Shown here one piece after another: positions 8,801-15,117 of a stretch of DNA of 25,085 nucleotides. Source of the DNA: an uncultured Bacteroidales bacterium (lineage in GTDB: Bacteria > Bacteroidota > Bacteroidia > Bacteroidales > WCHB1-69). Position 1 is the first letter of the stretch. Each line of letters starts with the position of its first letter. The DNA is taken from the NCBI GenBank assembly GCA_946407715.1, contig CAMJPH010000029.1, forward strand, positions 1-25,085, given 5' to 3'. The notes under the pieces are model-generated. The model made no database searches. It saw nothing but the letters and a program-made list of their open reading frames with translations, and was not told where the DNA came from. Position numbers and translations under genes: made by a program.

Positions 8801-9997
8801 TTCTACACCTCGTTTAATCAGACTCGCATTGCTGCAATCTTATGGACTTCGTCGCAGAGATCTGAAGCTTATAAAGCGTGGGGTCGATATTTCAGGTATG
8901 AAAATGTCGGAGTGGGTCGTTACACCAACAGCTATCATGGTCAGGGTCGTTCCGTCCGCTGCCTCCGCGATGAAACTGGCGGCGGCACCGCATTGACTGA
9001 GCCCACGGTGACCACCTCCGCTGCGACCGATGTGACAGAGACCTCCGCCACGCTGAACGGCAGTATCTCGAACCCCGACAACGTGGCCATCACCGCACAG
9101 GGCTTTGAGTGGAAGGCCACTGCGGGCGGTGCTTACGTGGCAGTGAACGCCACGGGCGAGACGATGACCTACAACCTCACGGGTCTCACCGCCGGCACGT
9201 CTTACACCTACCGTGCGTTCGTGACCACGGCGGAGAGCACAAGCTATGGTGAGGAAGTAAGTTTTACCACAGAAGAAAACAGTATCCCCGCAGATGATGC
9301 ACAACCCTGCCCAGGCATACCCACGGTGACGGACTATGAAGGCAATACCTACAACACCGTGCTGATTGGCCAGCAGTGCTGGATGCGGGAGAACTTGCGG
9401 ACGACGAAATATGCTGATGGCACTTCCATTTCTCAAGGAACTAGTGATTCCACGACCACAGCATATTGGGCCTATCCAAACGGCAATTCCTCCAACAAGA
9501 CCCTATACGGTTTGCTGTACAACTGGAAGGCTGTAATGCGTAACTCATCATCATCATCTGCAAACCCGAGTGGGGTGCAAGGTATATGTCCCACAGGGTG
9601 GCATGTGCCGAGTGATGCCGAATGGGTACAATTGAAAAATCACATCATGAGTCAGAGTCAGTTTTGGTGTGGTTCTGAAAATTACAAAATATCAAAGGCA
9701 ATGTCTTCCACAACGGGTTGGAATACTTCAACTGGTACTTGTGTTCCGGGGAATGATTTAAGTTCTAACAATGCCACAGGCTTTAGTGCATTGCCCGCTG
9801 GCAACTTTAGTAGCAGTAGCAACTATAACTATTTCCGCAGTTTCGTCTACATTTGGAGTGCTACCGAGGAGAATAGCACCAAAACATACAACTGGCGCTT
9901 AAACAAAGATGAGGTCGAAATGTATCGTCGTAGCACCGACAAGTACTTTGGTTTTTCGGTTCGTTGTCTTCACGATTCGTTAGTTGCTATTGATTAA
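5855..9997 (+). CDS. Giant repeat-containing surface protein with two FN3-like and two FISUMP domains
   Basis: 1380 aa from MKKLILLALVLFSAVTMLAQ, a typical signal peptide. In order: an N-terminal MSYQAVVRN domain common in Bacteroidota fibre-like proteins (about 22-135); four 94-aa repeats (about 200-575), each containing GAAQILNKPELFSGDYNDLT; a partial fifth repeat; a segment ending DPTDPQDAVTKTYLDQ (to about 650), as in phage tail-fibre-type trimerisation regions; a coiled coil (about 650-678, NLTGLVQNLQQQLDSL); FN3-like domain 1 (682-779); FISUMP 1 (787-1042: QCWMRENLRT, GICPEGWHVPT, SVRCLRD); FN3-like domain 2 (1048-1140); FISUMP 2 (1151-1375). It probably forms a trimeric stalk presenting binding heads outside the cell (inference). 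The reading frame stops at TAA 9995-9997, and a third FISUMP domain continues in another frame. Confidence 0.85.
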   Translation: MKKLILLALVLFSAVTMLAQTNRMSYQAVVRNAANELVAEENLTVAIRISDANSTSAFSETHSVTSNRNGVISLMIGEGSGQSGNMTSVDWRTAQIHTVVTLSDGATLTNTTPVNAVPYAFYADSVDIHWVNDAVDDYLEHHSIGSIVETDPTVPAWAKEATKPVYDYSEIENTPTIPTNVGELTNDANYITLEQVPAQVNADWNATEGAAQILNKPELFSGDYNDLTNKPTIPTVPTNVGAFTNDAGYITAEEVPAVSVPTNVSEFNNDAEYVTTNQLNAANYITAADVPEQVNADWNATTGAAQILNKPELFSGDYNDLTNTPTIPTVPTNVGAFTNDAGYITAAEVPAVSVPTNVSAFNNDAEYVTTNQLNAANYITAADVPAQVNADWNATTGAAQILNKPELFSGDYNDLTNKPTIPTVPANVGAFTNDAGYITAAEVPAVSVPTNVSAFDNDAEYVTTNQLNAANYITAADVPAQVNADWNATEGAAQILNKPELFSGDYNDLTNTPTIPTVPTNVGAFTNDAGYITAAEVPAVSVPTNVSAFNNDAEYVTTNQLNAANYITAADVPAQVNADWDATTGAAQILNKPTDVSAFTNDAGYITGYTETQTLADVTAQGNSAGNRQLKNVSDPTDPQDAVTKTYLDQLVNNLTGLVQNLQQQLDSLQNVVDALTGGSTTVTQPTVTTSAATNVTSTSAMLNGNVSNPDNVAITTQGFEWKATSGGAYVAVNATGETMTYNLTGLTAGTSYTYRAFVTTAEGTSYGETVSFTTLAAGGGAVIDEKSCHGTPTVTDHEGNVYATVQIGDQCWMRENLRTTTSPKTGTYLVNTSNKSGNSASTFDGSKVAHWCMNDSATYAPKGYGLLYNWCAVMDTANPSGYVEVPTESSGNNNSFTFNPSGKHRGICPEGWHVPTDAEWSTMEAVVNGSNVSSLTGYRGSHAGKLAGGNDWDSTSTTNAPGNYSSTVRNSTGFTVVPAGYFYTSFNQTRIAAILWTSSQRSEAYKAWGRYFRYENVGVGRYTNSYHGQGRSVRCLRDETGGGTALTEPTVTTSAATDVTETSATLNGSISNPDNVAITAQGFEWKATAGGAYVAVNATGETMTYNLTGLTAGTSYTYRAFVTTAESTSYGEEVSFTTEENSIPADDAQPCPGIPTVTDYEGNTYNTVLIGQQCWMRENLRTTKYADGTSISQGTSDSTTTAYWAYPNGNSSNKTLYGLLYNWKAVMRNSSSSSANPSGVQGICPTGWHVPSDAEWVQLKNHIMSQSQFWCGSENYKISKAMSSTTGWNTSTGTCVPGNDLSSNNATGFSALPAGNFSSSSNYNYFRSFVYIWSATEENSTKTYNWRLNKDEVEMYRRSTDKYFGFSVRCLHDSLVAID
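6452..7579 (+). repeat. Four tandem 282-bp coding repeats
   Basis: The landmark GTGAACGC recurs at 6452, 6734, 7016, 7298 and 7580, exactly 282 bp apart, so each unit encodes 94 residues in frame. Copies differ mostly by synonymous changes and a few swaps (NKPTIP/NTPTIP, EFNND/AFNND/AFDND). A fifth unit starting at 7580 is cut short after about 33 residues. Such identity suggests recent expansion or gene conversion and makes copy-number change by slippage or recombination likely. Confidence 0.92.
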
Positions 9998-10808
9998 TGC
10001 CCCTTCAGACACGACGACAAATCCCATAGACACTTCCCTGTCATACAACGGAAAGCCTTGCCCCAACACCCCCACGGTGACCGACCACGAGGGCAATGTC
10101 TATAACACGGTGCAAATTGGCACGCAGTGTTGGACAAAGGAAAACCTTCGCACCACCACCTCGCCGAGCACGGGCACCTACCTGATTCCTCCCGCCGGCA
10201 CCACCTACACCTACACAGGCAAGCAGGCTCGTTGGTATGATAACGATTCCGCCTCATACGCCCCGCAGAACTATGGCCTGCTGTACAACTGGAACGCGGC
10301 GGTGGATACATTTAACACGGACTACGGCGAGACGAGTGTGCAGCCAACCCTACAAGAAGCCGCCGTTTTTTGTTACTTCACCGGACATAGGCGGGGTATC
10401 TGCCCGCAGGGCTGGCACGTGCCGAGCGATGCGGAGTGGACAACGCTTACTAACTATTTGAACGGTCTCGAAGAATACCGTAGTGGTGGCTTTGACGGCT
10501 ATATTGCCAAGGCATTGGCATCGACAAATGGTTGGAAATCTTCTGACTCTCCTTACACTGTGGGAAACAACCCTAGCGGCAACAATGCTTCGGGTTTTAC
10601 GGCCGTTCCAGCAGGCAATTTTGTTGAATTTTCATTCAACGGCAGCATGGGAGGTGTCGCCTATTTTTGGTCCTCTACACAGGTCAATAACAAAAACGCC
10701 TGTTCCCGCATACTGAACAGCTTAACAACCACCGTGGATAGGGAAGCCTCCAACTACGTTACTGGCAACGAGAGAGCCGGGAATTCTGTTCGCTGTCTCC
10801 GCGATTAA
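9984..10808 (+). CDS. Third FISUMP domain, out of frame with the giant protein (probable frameshifted 3' part)
   Basis: An open frame beginning at a TTG (9984), with no signal peptide and no good ATG, overlaps the end of the giant gene by 14 bp. It encodes a short linker (APSDTTTNPIDTS) and a complete FISUMP domain: CPNTPTVTDHEGNVYNTVQI, QCWTKENLRT, YGLLYNWNAA, GICPQGWHVPSD, GFTAVPAGNF, FWSSTQ and terminal SVRCLRD. Domains 1 and 2 of the giant protein are joined by the same kind of linker. Deleting one T in GATTAATG (9992-9999) would fuse the frames as ...SLVAIDNAPSD.... I therefore read it as the detached C-terminal domain of the upstream gene, caused by a real frameshift, an assembly error or, less likely, programmed frameshifting. 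As it stands it would not be exported. Confidence 0.7.
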   Translation: MLLINAPSDTTTNPIDTSLSYNGKPCPNTPTVTDHEGNVYNTVQIGTQCWTKENLRTTTSPSTGTYLIPPAGTTYTYTGKQARWYDNDSASYAPQNYGLLYNWNAAVDTFNTDYGETSVQPTLQEAAVFCYFTGHRRGICPQGWHVPSDAEWTTLTNYLNGLEEYRSGGFDGYIAKALASTNGWKSSDSPYTVGNNPSGNNASGFTAVPAGNFVEFSFNGSMGGVAYFWSSTQVNNKNACSRILNSLTTTVDREASNYVTGNERAGNSVRCLRD

Positions 10809-10821
10809 AAAAAACAGATTC

Positions 10822-10870
10822 CAAAACCGGAAGGCCGACGATAGGAGGCCAACCGGTTTTGACCTTTTTT
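10822..10870 (+). terminator. Intrinsic terminator of the FISUMP block
   Basis: CAAAACCGG (10822-10830) pairs with CCGGTTTTG (10853-10861). Inside, after an AA/AA internal loop, GGCC (10833-10836) pairs with GGCC (10847-10850). Six T residues follow at 10865-10870. It lies 13 bp after the stop codon of the third FISUMP frame, supporting one transcription unit that ends here. Confidence 0.85.
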
Positions 10871-10903
10871 CAATGTACAATGTAGAATGTACAATGTACA
10901 TTG
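10871..10903. repeat. AATGTACA repeat with inverted ends
   Basis: Three AATGTACA units and one variant. The outer CAATGTACA (10871-10879) and TGTACATTG (10895-10903) form a perfect 9-bp inverted repeat. It belongs to the same class of short degenerate intergenic arrays seen elsewhere in the window. Confidence 0.7.
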
Positions 10904-10946
10904 TTGACGCAGAATAAGGGCGTGGCCGGGGGCTGCGCCTTTTTTG

Positions 10947-11190
10947 CGATGAGGCGGTGAAAAACGATGAGGCGATGAATTTTTGTGGACAATTCGTGGT
11001 GAATTCGTGAAAATTCGTGTTTAGAAAGAGCCTCCCCTTGCGAGTCCCAGTTTCCGTTTAGCCGGTCAAGACCTCGCTTTAATGTTATGCAGTGGGTGTC
11101 GGCAATGCGTGTTGTTTCCGTTAGGGGAGGGAGGCCAAACGGAATGGTGCATTTGCTGGTCGTTGCTATGTGCGCTGCGAACAGCCCTTG
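10947..11190 (+). repeat. Dispersed repeat, copy B (downstream of the Rpn gene)
   Basis: GATGAGGCG/GATGAA tract, then AATTCGTGGTGAATTCGTG (10991-11009), TTTAGAAAGAGCCT, the core with TTCCGTTTAGCC, GTGGGTGTCGGCAATGCGTG, TTTCCGTTAGGGGAGGGAGG and GGCCAAACGGAATGGTG. Similarity to copy C continues to about 11190 (GTGCGC...CAGCCC), 12 bp before the Rpn stop codon. It is in the same orientation as copies A and C. Confidence 0.8.
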
Positions 11191-11201
11191 CGCCTCATCC
11201 C

Positions 11202-12191
11202 TTACAATTGTCTTTCCGCCGAAGCGAGAATCTCCTCCTCCGACAAACTGGTGATTTCAGCGATAACTGCAGGATCGAACCCTCTTGACAGCATGTTCAC
11301 CGCAAGTTGGCGCCTTTCTTCTTCGCGTCCTTCCTCGCGTCCTTCCTCTCTCCCTACTTCGCGTTCGCACATCATCGACTCCCGCACATCGTCGTATTCC
11401 AACACACTCGTCACGTATTCTTTCTTTTCCATTTCATTAAGGTTTGATATTCGGCACTCTTCGTAAAATCGTTGATAAACCGGATCCATCCTTCGAACTT
11501 CTTCCTCGCTGATGTCCGCTACATGGGTGAGCATGTAGAGCCAACGGTTCTTCTCATCGGTCAGATCCAGCGTTTCCAACTGCGCGGCAAATTTACACAA
11601 TTCTACAAAACACCAAACATTTTCTTTAGAAAATATTTCGTTGTCGTCATCTTTGGGATAAACTTTCCAAAGGAACCTGTTTTTGCCCGTGAATTCGGGC
11701 ATGTCTTTCTCCATGAAACTTATGGAAAACACTTTCGGCACGGTTGCATACACCGTGTCACCGATTTTCACGCCGCTGATTGTAGAGTGGCTGTGATATG
11801 CCCGAAGCCGTCTGACAAAGAACAACTGCCGCTCACGTTGCATCTCTATGATGATATGGTCTCCGTTCTGCGTTTTACAGTGGATGTCCAGGCGAACTTT
11901 CTTCTTCCCAGGCAACAGCCCGACCTGCTCTGACGAGATGAAAGTGATGTCGGTGATCACACCCGTGTCGTCACTCATGAAAGTGTTGAGGAGATGAATG
12001 GTGATGTCCTTGGTCCGCTCCATGCCGAGCAGCCGTTTGAAACCGAAATCGGAGAGCGGGTCTATAAACACGAGCCCCCGCTCTGTGATAATCGTGTCCA
12101 CCTGCTCGGGAGTCAGGTCAATCCGTCTGTTGTTCACCACGTTTGCCAATGATTCTGTCTTGGACTTTCTTTTTGTTTTCTTTTTTGTCAT
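11202..12191 (-). CDS. Rpn-family PD-(D/E)XK nuclease / putative transposase (PDDEXK_2)
   Basis: 329 aa, cytoplasmic. The N-terminal signature FIDPLSDFGFKRLLG (about residues 42-56) is diagnostic of the Rpn / PDDEXK_2 family. The nuclease core has Asp102 in RLDIHC and Glu116-x-Gln118 in IIIEMQRE, the expected D...E-x-Q metal-binding triad, so the enzyme looks intact. A long helical middle leads to a charged C-terminus with REEGREEGREEERR, typical of the family, and SLSEEEI. E. coli RpnA-type members promote RecA-independent recombination and cleave DNA; the family spreads widely and has been linked to phage defence. The start at ATG 12191 is supported by a good promoter at 12318-12348. The gene is bracketed by direct copies of a dispersed repeat. 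Confidence 0.9.
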   Translation of the reverse strand: MTKKKTKRKSKTESLANVVNNRRIDLTPEQVDTIITERGLVFIDPLSDFGFKRLLGMERTKDITIHLLNTFMSDDTGVITDITFISSEQVGLLPGKKKVRLDIHCKTQNGDHIIIEMQRERQLFFVRRLRAYHSHSTISGVKIGDTVYATVPKVFSISFMEKDMPEFTGKNRFLWKVYPKDDDNEIFSKENVWCFVELCKFAAQLETLDLTDEKNRWLYMLTHVADISEEEVRRMDPVYQRFYEECRISNLNEMEKKEYVTSVLEYDDVRESMMCEREVGREEGREEGREEERRQLAVNMLSRGFDPAVIAEITSLSEEEILASAERQL

Positions 12192-12247
12192 TGTTTTTTT
12201 TGTTTAGGTTTGTTATTTTTGTTCGTTCCAGTCTGACGGTCGTCCGT

Positions 12248-12271
12248 AGAGACGTGCCATGGCGCGTCTCT
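12248..12271. repeat. 24-bp near-perfect palindrome in the Rpn leader
   Basis: AGAGACGTGCCA (12248-12259) is followed directly by TGGCGCGTCTCT (12260-12271). The halves are complementary except for one T-G wobble pair. It lies about 57 bp upstream of the Rpn start and downstream of its promoter, so it would form a hairpin in the 5' leader. It resembles the AGAGACGCGCC-type palindromes I recall as dispersed repeats in various bacterial genomes. Confidence 0.75.
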
Positions 12272-12317
12272 GAAACGGGAACACAAATGCCCCATTGTTC
12301 AACTGCATTTCCGATGG

Positions 12318-12348
12318 CAAAGATACAACAAAACATCCCGTTTGTCAA
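12318..12348 (-). promoter_or_regulatory. Bacteroides-type promoter for the Rpn gene
   Basis: On the minus strand TTG (12346-12348, in CTTGACA) is followed after exactly 20 bp by TATCTTTG (12318-12325), matching the TTG-N19-21-TAnnTTTG consensus of the primary Bacteroidota sigma factor. The transcription start would be near 12311, giving a leader of about 120 nt. Confidence 0.8.
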
Positions 12349-12457
12349 GGGTTTTGCGTATTTTTTTTCTCGCTGGGAATCAGTTGTTTACAAATGTTAC
12401 ATTAACTATTAGTATTGCAATTGTAAATTTTGAAGTCGTGGTTTCGCGGGAAATTGG

Positions 12458-12665
12458 ACGATGAGGCGATGAATGACGATGAAGCGACGATGATAGGAGT
12501 CCTTGCGAGACGGAGGTTCCGTTTGGCCGGTCAAGGCGTCGCGTTAACGTTGGCGAAGTGGGTGTTGGAAATGCGTGTTGTTTCCGTTAGGGGAGGGAGG
12601 CCAAACGGAATGGTGTATTTGTTGTACGTGTCGGTTTGCTTGGTTGTTACGTGCGCGAAGCAGCC
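12458..12665 (+). repeat. Dispersed repeat, copy C (upstream of the Rpn gene)
   Basis: GATGAGGCGATGAA tract, CCTTGCGAGACGGAGG, GTTCCGTTTGGCCGGTCAAG, GCGTCGCGTTAACG, GTGGGTGTTGGAAATGCGTG, TTTCCGTTAGGGGAGGGAGG and GGCCAAACGGAATGGTG. It lacks the AATTCGTGG block of copies A and B. Contains a perfect 12-bp inverted repeat, TTCCGTTTGGCC (12517-12528) with GGCCAAACGGAA (12599-12610), and a competing 7-bp hairpin TTCCGTT (12582-12588) with AACGGAA (12604-12610). Confidence 0.8.
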
Positions 12666-12763
12666 CAGGTTGAAGGGCTCGGTAGCAATGCCATGACCGA
12701 TTGAAACAGAATATTGTGTATTTTCGCGCTGATTTGTTTCACATTGAAAATCAGTATAAAGCA

Positions 12764-13057
12764 ATGAATGTCAGTGTTTTTGAGATATTGATGCTGCTCT
12801 GTTTCGCGTGCAGCTGGCCGTTTTCCATCGTAAAAGCCCTGCGAACCAAGGTGGTTCTCGGGAAAAGCCCCGTCTTCATGTCTATCATCATATTAGGCTA
12901 TGTGTTCGGGATTTTGCACAAAGTGTTCTACAATTATGACTGGGTCGTTTATTTGTATCTGTTTAATTTGCTGATCGTTTCGTTTGATTTGTTCCTGTAT
13001 TTCAAATACATTGGGCAAAACCGTCGTGACCTGATGTCTGAGAAAAAAGATTCATGA
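12764..13057 (+). CDS. Small PQ-loop-like integral membrane protein
   Basis: 97 aa from MNVSVFEILMLLCFACSWPF. An in-frame start at 12701 would add 21 polar residues ahead of the first membrane helix and is less likely. Three predicted membrane segments (about 5-22, 34-53, 61-82) with SWPFSIVKALRTK and GKSPVF between helices 1 and 2 give a P-containing motif, basic loop and GKS turn that resemble half-transporters of the PQ-loop/SemiSWEET type. The match is by pattern only. The function is unknown; small PQ-loop proteins transport sugars or amino acids as dimers. The tail RRDLMSEKKDS is cytoplasmic by the positive-inside rule. Confidence 0.6.
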   Translation: MNVSVFEILMLLCFACSWPFSIVKALRTKVVLGKSPVFMSIIILGYVFGILHKVFYNYDWVVYLYLFNLLIVSFDLFLYFKYIGQNRRDLMSEKKDS

Positions 13058-13080
13058 TTCGTATGGCTGCGTAAAAAGTT

Positions 13081-13088
13081 TATCTTTG
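13081..13088 (+). promoter_or_regulatory. -7 box upstream of the lipoprotein gene
   Basis: TATCTTTG matches TAnnTTTG. The -33 position carries TTC rather than TTG at 20 bp (13058-13060). The box covers an upstream ATG at 13086, which excludes that start and supports ATG 13107. Confidence 0.5.
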
Positions 13089-13106
13089 CATTTTATTTCT
13101 ACGATT

Positions 13107-13340
13107 ATGAACAAATTGCGTCAGAAAAAACAGCAGATTCTCCGACTACTTTTGGGGGCGTTTTCTTTCACGGCGGTGATGCTCGTGTTCCAGGCATGTT
13201 ATGGCCCGCCGTCTGGAGGCTTGCGGGAAGATTTGATAGAGGATGACACCGTGGCTTATATGGATCAGGACACCTTGAAAGCCGAGAATGCGGTTCAGGA
13301 GGAGAGTGCCTACATGTTGGAAAACGATGGAGAGGAGTAA
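13107..13340 (+). CDS. Small putative lipoprotein (QACYGPP type)
   Basis: 77 aa starting MNKLRQKKQQILRLLLGAF. The basic N-terminus, hydrophobic core (about 13-31) and VFQACYG make a likely lipoprotein signal with the acylated Cys near residue 33, although Gln at -2 is not the usual lipobox residue. After PPSGG the mature part is short (about 45 aa), strongly acidic and without a recognisable fold. Similar short Cys-Tyr-Gly lipoproteins occur in Bacteroidales, some next to radical-SAM genes; no such gene is seen here. Function not known. Confidence 0.55.
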   Translation: MNKLRQKKQQILRLLLGAFSFTAVMLVFQACYGPPSGGLREDLIEDDTVAYMDQDTLKAENAVQEESAYMLENDGEE

Positions 13341-13419
13341 TCGCTTCTGAACATTATGATGATAGCGGGATTTAACCTTTGTCTATCTCCACGGTCTTTT
13401 GAAAACGCTTGTTACCATC

Positions 13420-14034
13420 ATGAAACGTAAAATTCAGATATTCGGGATATTAGCTTTCTTTCTGATCTCTTCTGCGGTTCTTCACGCACAGACATCCGAC
13501 AGTTCCGTTGTGGCATCCGACACCACCGTCCTTCCCATGGCCACGGGCTACGACTGGATCACCTACCGGGGCAAGGCCGACATCATCGACACGGGTGGCA
13601 CACGCACCTGCAATTTCTACATGGTCAACCGTACCGACAGCATCCTCTACCTGAATATCAACGCTTACGGAGTTGAGGTGATGCGTGCCGTGTTCACTCC
13701 CGACAGCGTCAAGTATGTCAACAAGCTGACACGGCAGTACTTCTGCGACACCTACACGCCAATTAACAGGTTTTTGCCGTTTTCCTTTGATTTCCAGACT
13801 GTTCAGGCACTTTTCAACGGTGAGACGGAAAAGTTGCCACAGGGTAAAAAACTCTCGTACGAGTATTCAGCGTTTGCCCCTGTAGATAGCGTAAGTTCAT
13901 TCTTCACGGAGTTCGTTTTCAAAGAACTGAACCGCGTGATTGAGATAAGGGGCAAAATCAAAGTCATCCGATTGGACGTGCCGGGTGTCACCAGCATCAA
14001 GATTCCGGAAAAGTTTGAGAGGATAACGCTATAA
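13420..14034 (+). CDS. Exported DUF4292-like protein
   Basis: 204 aa from MKRKIQIFGILAFFLISSAV (signal peptide, cleavage after LHAQ); the ATG at 13399 would only add seven residues. The mature part has the pattern of the Bacteroidota DUF4292 family: a strand-rich YRGKADIID opening, a middle block SILYLNINAYGVEVMRAVFT then PDSVKYVNKLTRQYF, a short helical QTVQALFNG, and a C-terminal series of strands. The family resembles outer-membrane lipoprotein carrier (LolA/LolB-like) half-barrels, so an envelope role is possible, but no function is established. It ends 2 bp before queG, so the two are cotranscribed. Confidence 0.65.
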   Translation: MKRKIQIFGILAFFLISSAVLHAQTSDSSVVASDTTVLPMATGYDWITYRGKADIIDTGGTRTCNFYMVNRTDSILYLNINAYGVEVMRAVFTPDSVKYVNKLTRQYFCDTYTPINRFLPFSFDFQTVQALFNGETEKLPQGKKLSYEYSAFAPVDSVSSFFTEFVFKELNRVIEIRGKIKVIRLDVPGVTSIKIPEKFERITL

Positions 14035-14036
14035 CA

Positions 14037-14957
14037 ATGTCTTCGGAAACGCTCAGTTCTCAACAGATCAAGTCGTGGGCGATGGCAGTCGGCTTCCAGG
14101 ACTGCGGTATTGCGCGGGCGCGGGTGCTCACGGAAGCGGAAACGGAGTTCCGGCATTCCATCGAAAACAACTACCACGCCGATATGCACTATTTGGAGCG
14201 CAACATCGGCAACCGTTTCAATCCGGAATCGTTGCTTCAAGGTTGTAAATCGGTTATTGTGGTGACTTACAATTACTTGACTGACTCCAAACCGAAATCC
14301 GACAAATATCGCACCGCGCGTTACACCTGGATTCAGGATTACCACATCTTGGTGAAAAATCTCTTGGAGCAGTTGGCGGATAATATTGTAAATGATTATC
14401 CGTCAGTAAAATATAGAATTACGGTGGATAGTTCTGCTATCTCCGAGAAACGATGGGCTATGGAGGCTGGGGTAGGGTATATGGGTAAAAATGGGCTAAT
14501 CCATAACCAGCATGGATCGTTTTTCGTCATTGGACTCCTTTTGGTGGATCGGTTTTGCGACGAATATGACCAATCTTTGCCAAAATCGGATTGCGGGGTT
14601 TGTGAAATCTGTGTAAAAAGTTGTCCCGTAAATGCTCTTGAGATCCCATTCCAAGTGGATGCGAGACGGTGTGTTTCATACCATAATACGGAAGATAAAA
14701 CTCCTAATTACAATGAGTTAGCAACCCAAGAATATACTTTCGGGTGTGATATTTGCCAGGAGGTTTGTCCTCGTAACAAGAAAAAAAACGCCAACCCGTT
14801 GAACATATCGAAAAATTCCTTATTTTTGCCGCTCAAAAATGATGACTTGGAAACGTTGAATGAAACAGATTTCAAGCATTATTTTGCTGAAACTTCGATT
14901 CTGAGAAGGAAATATGAAAGATTTCGTTTTTTGATAGAAGCAAAAAGCAAAAGGTGA
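14037..14957 (+). CDS. queG: Epoxyqueuosine reductase QueG
   Basis: 306 aa, cytoplasmic. Catalyses the last step of queuosine synthesis in tRNA (epoxyqueuosine to queuosine at position 34), using cobalamin and two [4Fe-4S] clusters. Visible residues: the putative catalytic Asp131 in TVDSSAISEKRWA, the glycine-rich GVGYMGKNGLI, first cluster CGVCEICVKSCP (Cys186, 189, 192, 196) and second cluster CDICQEVCP (Cys237, 240, 244) with Cys212. The length is normal for Bacteroidota, without the C-terminal HEAT-like extension found in some homologues. It follows the DUF4292 gene by 2 bp; 22 bp downstream is a tRNA gene that may be on the same transcript. Confidence 0.95.
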   Translation: MSSETLSSQQIKSWAMAVGFQDCGIARARVLTEAETEFRHSIENNYHADMHYLERNIGNRFNPESLLQGCKSVIVVTYNYLTDSKPKSDKYRTARYTWIQDYHILVKNLLEQLADNIVNDYPSVKYRITVDSSAISEKRWAMEAGVGYMGKNGLIHNQHGSFFVIGLLLVDRFCDEYDQSLPKSDCGVCEICVKSCPVNALEIPFQVDARRCVSYHNTEDKTPNYNELATQEYTFGCDICQEVCPRNKKKNANPLNISKNSLFLPLKNDDLETLNETDFKHYFAETSILRRKYERFRFLIEAKSKR

Positions 14958-14979
14958 TGCGATTGCATCGTCAATTTAA

Positions 14980-15062
14980 GCCCAGGTGGCGGAATGGTAG
15001 ACGCGCTACATTCAGGGTGTAGTATCCGAACGGATGTGCAAGTTCGACTCTTGTTCTGGGCA
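14980..15062 (+). tRNA. tRNA-Leu (anticodon CAG)
   Basis: Acceptor GCCCAGG (14980-14986) pairs with TCTGGGC (15055-15061), discriminator A. Anticodon stem CTACA/TGTAG encloses the loop TTCAGGG, giving anticodon CAG. A class II variable arm (TATCCGAACGGATG region) and T arm GCAAG-TTCGACT-CTTGT follow. The CCA end is not encoded. Confidence 0.95.
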
Positions 15063-15070
15063 CTGAAAGG

Positions 15071-15096
15071 AAAGACGGTTGACAAAGCCGTCTTTT
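15071..15096 (+). terminator. Intrinsic terminator after tRNA-Leu
   Basis: AAAGACGG (15071-15078) pairs with CCGTCTTT (15088-15095) around a 9-nt loop and is followed by a T-rich stretch (TTTTGTTGTTTT). It makes any rsmI start upstream of 15097 unlikely. Confidence 0.8.
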
Positions 15097-15117
15097 GTTG
15101 TTTTAGAACCTCTCGTT

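Noticed and set aside
9984..10808. Independent third FISUMP gene
   Set aside because: No ATG, no signal peptide, no promoter, and it overlaps the previous gene. It fits better as the frameshifted end of that gene, although it is listed as an open frame.
12392..12401. Fourth ECF-like -35 element (TGTAACATTT on the minus strand) upstream of the Rpn gene
   Set aside because: The position 15 bp further on reads ATTCCC rather than CRTACT, so only the first half matches. The Rpn gene has its own canonical promoter.
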